DNA from: DATBHZ01 sp036557185
GTDB taxonomy: Bacteria > Actinomycetota > Acidimicrobiia > IMCC26256 > JAENVU01
Assembly: GCA_036557185.1 (NCBI GenBank)
Contig: DATBHZ010000098.1
Coordinates: forward strand, 1 to 7,935
DNA length: 7,935 nucleotides
Direction: 5' to 3'
Of the stretch, positions 4,720 to 7,935 are shown in pieces. Numbering within the stretch: position 1 is the first letter of the stretch; each line of letters starts with the position of its first letter. Below the pieces are notes generated by a model, which saw only the letters and a program-made list of their open reading frames with translations, had not been told where the DNA came from and did not search any database. The position numbers were made by a program, and so were the translations under genes.

Positions 4720-5970
4720 ATGTCGGTTGCGGTGCGTGAGCTGGGGAGGCGCGCGCAGGCGGCTTCCCGTGTGCTCGCCGGGCTGTCCACGGACGCCAAG
4801 AACGCCGCACTGCTCGCCGCATCGGACGTGCTCGAGGAGCACGCCCACGACGTGCTCACCGCGAACGCCGCTGATCTCGACGCCGCGGCGACCGGCGGGA
4901 TGGAGCAGGGGCCGCTCGATCGGCTGCGTCTCACGGACGCGCGCATCGGATCCATGGCGGCGGGTCTGCGCAAGGTCGCCGCGCTCGGCGACCCGGTCGG
5001 AGAGGTGCTCGACGGGTGGCGCCGGCCGAATGGGCTGCAGATCGAGCGCGTGCGGGTTCCGCTCGGGGTCATCGCGATCATCTACGAGAACCGGCCGAAC
5101 GTGACGTCGGATGCGGCTGGGCTGTGCCTCAAGGCCGGCAACGCCGCCTTGCTCCGGGGCAGCGGGACCGCTCTGCGCAGCAATCTCGCTGTTGCCGATG
5201 CCTTGCGAGCGGGCTTCGCCAAGGCGGGTGTCCCCGAGGATGCCCTGGTGCTCGTCGACGATCCCTCGCACGAGACCGCCGTCGAGGTCATGCAGCTCAG
5301 CGACTACGTCGACTGCCTGATCCCGCGCGGCGGGGCGGCGCTCGTCGCCAGCATCCGCGAGCACGCGACCGTCCCGCTCGTCATCGACGGTGACGGCAAC
5401 TGCCAGGTCTACGTCGATGCCTCCGCCGACCTCTCCGAGGCGCTGGACATCGTGGTGAACGCGAAGACGCAGCGCCCGAGCGTTTGCAACGCGGCCGAGT
5501 CGCTGATCGTCCACGAGGACGTTGCGGACGCGTTCCTACCTCGCGTCGCAGATGCTCTGTCAGCGGAAGGCGTGGAGCTCGTGGGTGATGCGCCGACACG
5601 GCGCCGCCTCCCGGCGATCGGCGAAGCCACCGACGACGACTTCTCGACGGAGTTCCTCGCGCTGAAGCTGAGCATCGCGACCGTGCCCTCGCTCGAGGCG
5701 GCCATCGACCATGTCAACCGGCATGGCAGTGGACACACCGAAGCGATCCTCACGCGCGACCTCGATGCCGCCCGCCGCTTCGCGCAGGCTGTCGACGCCG
5801 CCGCAGTGGTCGTCAACGCTTCCACCCGCTTCACCGACGGCGAGGAGTTCGGCTTCGGCGCCGAGATCGGGATCTCGACCCAGAAACTCCACGCCCGGGG
5901 ACCGATGGGTCTGCGAGAGTTGACCACCTACAAGTACGTCGTCTGGGGAGATGGACAGGTGAGGCAGTAG
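4720..5970 (+). CDS. proA: Glutamate-5-semialdehyde dehydrogenase (gamma-glutamyl phosphate reductase)
   Basis: NADPH-dependent reduction of gamma-glutamyl phosphate to glutamate 5-semialdehyde, the second step of proline synthesis after ProB. 416 residues, the normal length (E. coli 417). Aldehyde-dehydrogenase superfamily fold with VPLGVIAIIYENRPNVTSDAAGLCLKAGNA in the NADP-binding part (about 113-142), catalytic Cys256 in QRPSVCNAAE, the HGSGHTEAI segment (335-343), VVVNASTRFTDG (363-374) and the C-terminal KLHARGPMGLRELTTYKYV (389-407). The ATG at 4720 is preferred over upstream in-frame starts such as the TTG at 4588, because those would translate the tandem repeat and the known family N-terminus begins near SVAVRELGRRAQ. 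The stop TAG shares its last base with the GTG of the following MoxR gene, so ProA is likely the head of a three-gene unit. Confidence 0.97.
   Translation: MSVAVRELGRRAQAASRVLAGLSTDAKNAALLAASDVLEEHAHDVLTANAADLDAAATGGMEQGPLDRLRLTDARIGSMAAGLRKVAALGDPVGEVLDGWRRPNGLQIERVRVPLGVIAIIYENRPNVTSDAAGLCLKAGNAALLRGSGTALRSNLAVADALRAGFAKAGVPEDALVLVDDPSHETAVEVMQLSDYVDCLIPRGGAALVASIREHATVPLVIDGDGNCQVYVDASADLSEALDIVVNAKTQRPSVCNAAESLIVHEDVADAFLPRVADALSAEGVELVGDAPTRRRLPAIGEATDDDFSTEFLALKLSIATVPSLEAAIDHVNRHGSGHTEAILTRDLDAARRFAQAVDAAAVVVNASTRFTDGEEFGFGAEIGISTQKLHARGPMGLRELTTYKYVVWGDGQVRQ
5957..5964 (+). promoter_or_regulatory. Shine-Dalgarno sequence for the MoxR ATPase gene
   Basis: AGGTGAGG inside the last codons of proA, 5 nt before the GTG at 5970. 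It supports that GTG as start, and coupled translation with proA. Confidence 0.7.
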
Positions 5971-6857
5971 TGGCGGAACGCTTTGCATCGGTCGGCGATG
6001 TCGTCGACCGTCTCCGTACCGCCGACTATCTCGCGGACACGAGCATCGGCGGCGTGGTCTACCTCGCCGACAGGCTCGAGAAGCCGGTGCTCGTCGAGGG
6101 CCCGGCAGGCGTAGGCAAGACCGAGCTGGCGAAGGCCATCGCGGAGGTCAGCGGCGCCCGGCTCATCCGGCTCCAGTGCTACGAGGGACTCGACGAGTCC
6201 AAGGCCCTCTACGAGTGGAACTACAAGAAGCAGCTCCTCCGCATCCAGGCGGACCGCGAGCACGAGACCGACTGGGCGACCGTCGAGTCGGACATCTTCT
6301 CCGAGTCGTTCCTGCTCACGCGCCCGCTGCTCGAAGCGATTCGGGCAGACGAGCCCATCGTGCTCCTCATCGACGAGGTCGATCGCGTCGAGGTCGAGAC
6401 CGAGGCGCTCTTGCTCGAGGTGCTCTCGGACTTCCAGGTCTCGATCCCCGAGCTGGGAACGATCGTCGGCAAGCAGCGCCCGATCGTCGTGCTGACCTCG
6501 AACAACACGCGTGAGCTGTCCGAGGCGCTGAAGCGCCGCTGCCTGTACCTCCACGTCGACTACCCGGACCTCGAGCGCGAGAAGGACATCGTCCGCGTGC
6601 GCGTTCCCGAGATCGACGAGACGCTCGCCGAGCAGATCGCGCAGGTCGTGCGCTCGATTCGGCAGCTCGACATCAAGAAGGCGCCGTCGATCTCGGAGAC
6701 GATCGATTGGGCGCGGACCCTGCTGTATCTCGGCCACAAGCACGTGGATCCACAGGTGATCGACGAGACGCTCCACGTCCTCCTCAAGTACCAAGCCGAC
6801 ATCACCAAGGCGCGCAAGGAGCTCGTCGACACCGGCGCGTCACCGGCGTCACGCTGA
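5970..6857 (+). CDS. MoxR-family AAA+ ATPase (CoxD-like)
   Basis: AAA+ ATPase of the MoxR group, thought to act as a chaperone that remodels or activates partner protein complexes together with a VWA-domain protein; CoxD of the CO dehydrogenase maturation system is a known member type. 295 residues, cytoplasmic, no signal or membrane segment. Walker A GPAGVGKT (44-51), Walker B IVLLIDEVD (130-138), sensor 1 in LTSNNTRELS (175-184), arginine-finger region LKRRC (187-191), sensor-2 region SETIDWARTL (242-251). The GTG start overlaps the proA stop by one base (TAGTG) and has a good Shine-Dalgarno. The VWA/CoxE-like gene follows 7 nt after its stop, as expected for this pair. All ATPase motifs look intact. 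The client protein is unknown; no cox structural genes are in view. Confidence 0.93.
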   Translation: MAERFASVGDVVDRLRTADYLADTSIGGVVYLADRLEKPVLVEGPAGVGKTELAKAIAEVSGARLIRLQCYEGLDESKALYEWNYKKQLLRIQADREHETDWATVESDIFSESFLLTRPLLEAIRADEPIVLLIDEVDRVEVETEALLLEVLSDFQVSIPELGTIVGKQRPIVVLTSNNTRELSEALKRRCLYLHVDYPDLEREKDIVRVRVPEIDETLAEQIAQVVRSIRQLDIKKAPSISETIDWARTLLYLGHKHVDPQVIDETLHVLLKYQADITKARKELVDTGASPASR

Positions 6858-6864
6858 GGGGATC

Positions 6865-7935
6865 ATGAGCCCGAGCCAGGTCGAGGTGCCGTCGGGCACT
6901 GGCGACGGCGAGATGCTCGACGTGCTGCAAGGTTTCGTCCACGAGCTGCGCGCTGCGGCGCTCCCCGTCTCGATGACGGAGAACCTCGACGCGATGCGCG
7001 CGGTCGAGTTCGTCCCGATGAGCGATCGGGAGGCCTTCCGGGAGGTGCTCGCGGCGACCCTCGTCAAGCACGCGCGTCACAGGCCTGCGTTCGACACGGT
7101 CTTCGACGTGTACTTCGCGCTGCACACGGGCGGGGTCGACGGTGACGCGACGGGTGAGGGTGAAGCCGGTGAGCCGCAAGAGGCCGGTGGGGTGCCCGGA
7201 CAGCAGGGCAGTGGCGGCGCGGGCGAGGGTCTCTCGAACGAGGAGCTCGCGGAGATGCTCCTCGCCGCCTTGATGAACATGGACCGTGAGCAGCTCCGTC
7301 AGCTCGCCGCGATGGCGGTGAGCAGGTTCGCCGGGATGGAGCCCGGCAGGCCGGTCGGCGGCACCTACTACCTGTACCGAACACTGCGGCAGCTCGACTA
7401 CGAGGCCCTGACCGGGCGGATGATGGAGCGCGCCGCGCAGCAGAACGAAGGGGAGGGCGAGGATCCGCTGGCAGAGCGGTTCGCCCGTGAGGAGTACGCG
7501 GAGCGGCTGCGCGAGTTCAAGGAGCTCGTCGAGGCCGAGATCCGCCGGCGCCTCGTCGCCGACCGGGGCGTAGAGGCGATGGCACGCACGCTGCGCAAGC
7601 CGCTCCCCGAGGACGTCGACTTCATGCACGCGTCACGCGAAGAGATGCAGCAGCTCCAGCGCGCGATCGAGCCGCTGACGCGTGCGCTGGCCGCACGCCT
7701 CGCCCAGCGGCGTCGGCGCCGCAACCGGGGCAATCTCGACTTCCGGGCCACGGTGCGGCACTCGCTGTCGTACGGAGGAGTTCCCGCAGAGCCGCGCTTC
7801 AAGCACCCCAAGCCGTCGAAGCCGGAGATCATGGTCGTCGCCGACATCTCGGGCTCGGTGGCCAGCTTCGCCCGGTTCACGCTGCAGTTCGTCTATGCGA
7901 TGGCGGGCCAGTTCTCGAAGGTGCGCTCGTGGGTC
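6865..7935 (+). CDS. CoxE-like VWA-domain protein, 3'-truncated by window edge
   Basis: VWA-domain partner of MoxR ATPases (CoxE-like family); such proteins are thought to bind metal ions and client proteins. 357 codons are visible without a stop and run out of the window. About 15-88 is an N-terminal helical region; about 89-122 is a Gly/Glu-rich low-complexity linker (GDATGEGEAGEPQEAGG...); about 125-285 is helical and highly charged, ending in an Arg cluster (QRRRRRNRG, 281-289). Then LDFRATVRHSLSYGGVP (291-307), the CoxE hallmark before the VWA domain, and the VWA start IMVVADISGSVASF (322-335) with the MIDAS motif D327-x-S329-x-S331 complete. The ATG at 6865 was chosen because GAGGGG (6856-6861) lies just upstream and it is 7 nt after the MoxR stop. 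The rest of the VWA domain, including the other MIDAS residues, is beyond the window. Confidence 0.9.
   Translation, partial: MSPSQVEVPSGTGDGEMLDVLQGFVHELRAAALPVSMTENLDAMRAVEFVPMSDREAFREVLAATLVKHARHRPAFDTVFDVYFALHTGGVDGDATGEGEAGEPQEAGGVPGQQGSGGAGEGLSNEELAEMLLAALMNMDREQLRQLAAMAVSRFAGMEPGRPVGGTYYLYRTLRQLDYEALTGRMMERAAQQNEGEGEDPLAERFAREEYAERLREFKELVEAEIRRRLVADRGVEAMARTLRKPLPEDVDFMHASREEMQQLQRAIEPLTRALAARLAQRRRRRNRGNLDFRATVRHSLSYGGVPAEPRFKHPKPSKPEIMVVADISGSVASFARFTLQFVYAMAGQFSKVRSWV

Overview
The window is a high-GC chromosomal segment with every gene on the + strand and essentially no antisense coding. The order rne/rng – rplU – rpmA – obg – proB – proA is the classic conserved cluster of Actinobacteria. 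The style of the L27 N-terminus (S-K-K-K-G-A-S-S-S-R-N-G-R-D-S) and the very GC-rich, partly leaderless gene arrangement suggest an actinobacterial lineage such as Acidimicrobiia. That placement is inference from sequence style, not a database result.

Layout. Positions 2-1228 hold the 3' part of an RNase E/G endoribonuclease gene, whose start lies upstream of the window. It ends just after the zinc-link cysteines, with no small domain behind them. A 114-nt leader with a small hairpin precedes rplU (L21, 1343-1651) and rpmA (L27, 1669-1926), which have Shine-Dalgarno sequences and form a tight pair closed by two tandem hairpins (1918-1960). Next come obg (2001-3233) and proB (3243-4343), 9 nt apart. 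A 376-nt non-coding stretch (4344-4719) follows. It holds two large back-to-back hairpins and a 60-bp-period tandem repeat in which one hairpin base pair has changed in a compensatory way. Then proA (4720-5970) overlaps by one base the start of a MoxR-family AAA+ ATPase (5970-6857), followed 7 nt later by a CoxE-like VWA-domain protein (6865 to the window end, truncated).

How the genes work together. L21 and L27 are 50S subunit proteins, Obg is a ribosome-associated GTPase and RNase E/G processes rRNA and mRNA, so the left half is a ribosome and RNA module. ProB and ProA carry out the first two committed steps of proline synthesis (glutamate to gamma-glutamyl phosphate to glutamate semialdehyde). 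The MoxR ATPase and VWA/CoxE protein are a typical chaperone-like pair thought to act on metal- or complex-containing client proteins. No client (for example a CO dehydrogenase subunit) is visible here.

The most notable pattern is in the start regions. The three genes without a usable Shine-Dalgarno sequence (obg, proB, proA) each have TAGGYT, a TANNNT-type -10 box, 6-7 nt before the start codon. This is the arrangement expected for leaderless mRNAs. The four intact starts that do have a Shine-Dalgarno-like sequence lack such a box. I see no CRISPR array, rRNA, tRNA, insertion sequence or phage gene. Most of the window is ordinary housekeeping sequence; the possible novelty lies in the proB-proA intergenic structures and in the coupling of proA to the MoxR/CoxE pair.
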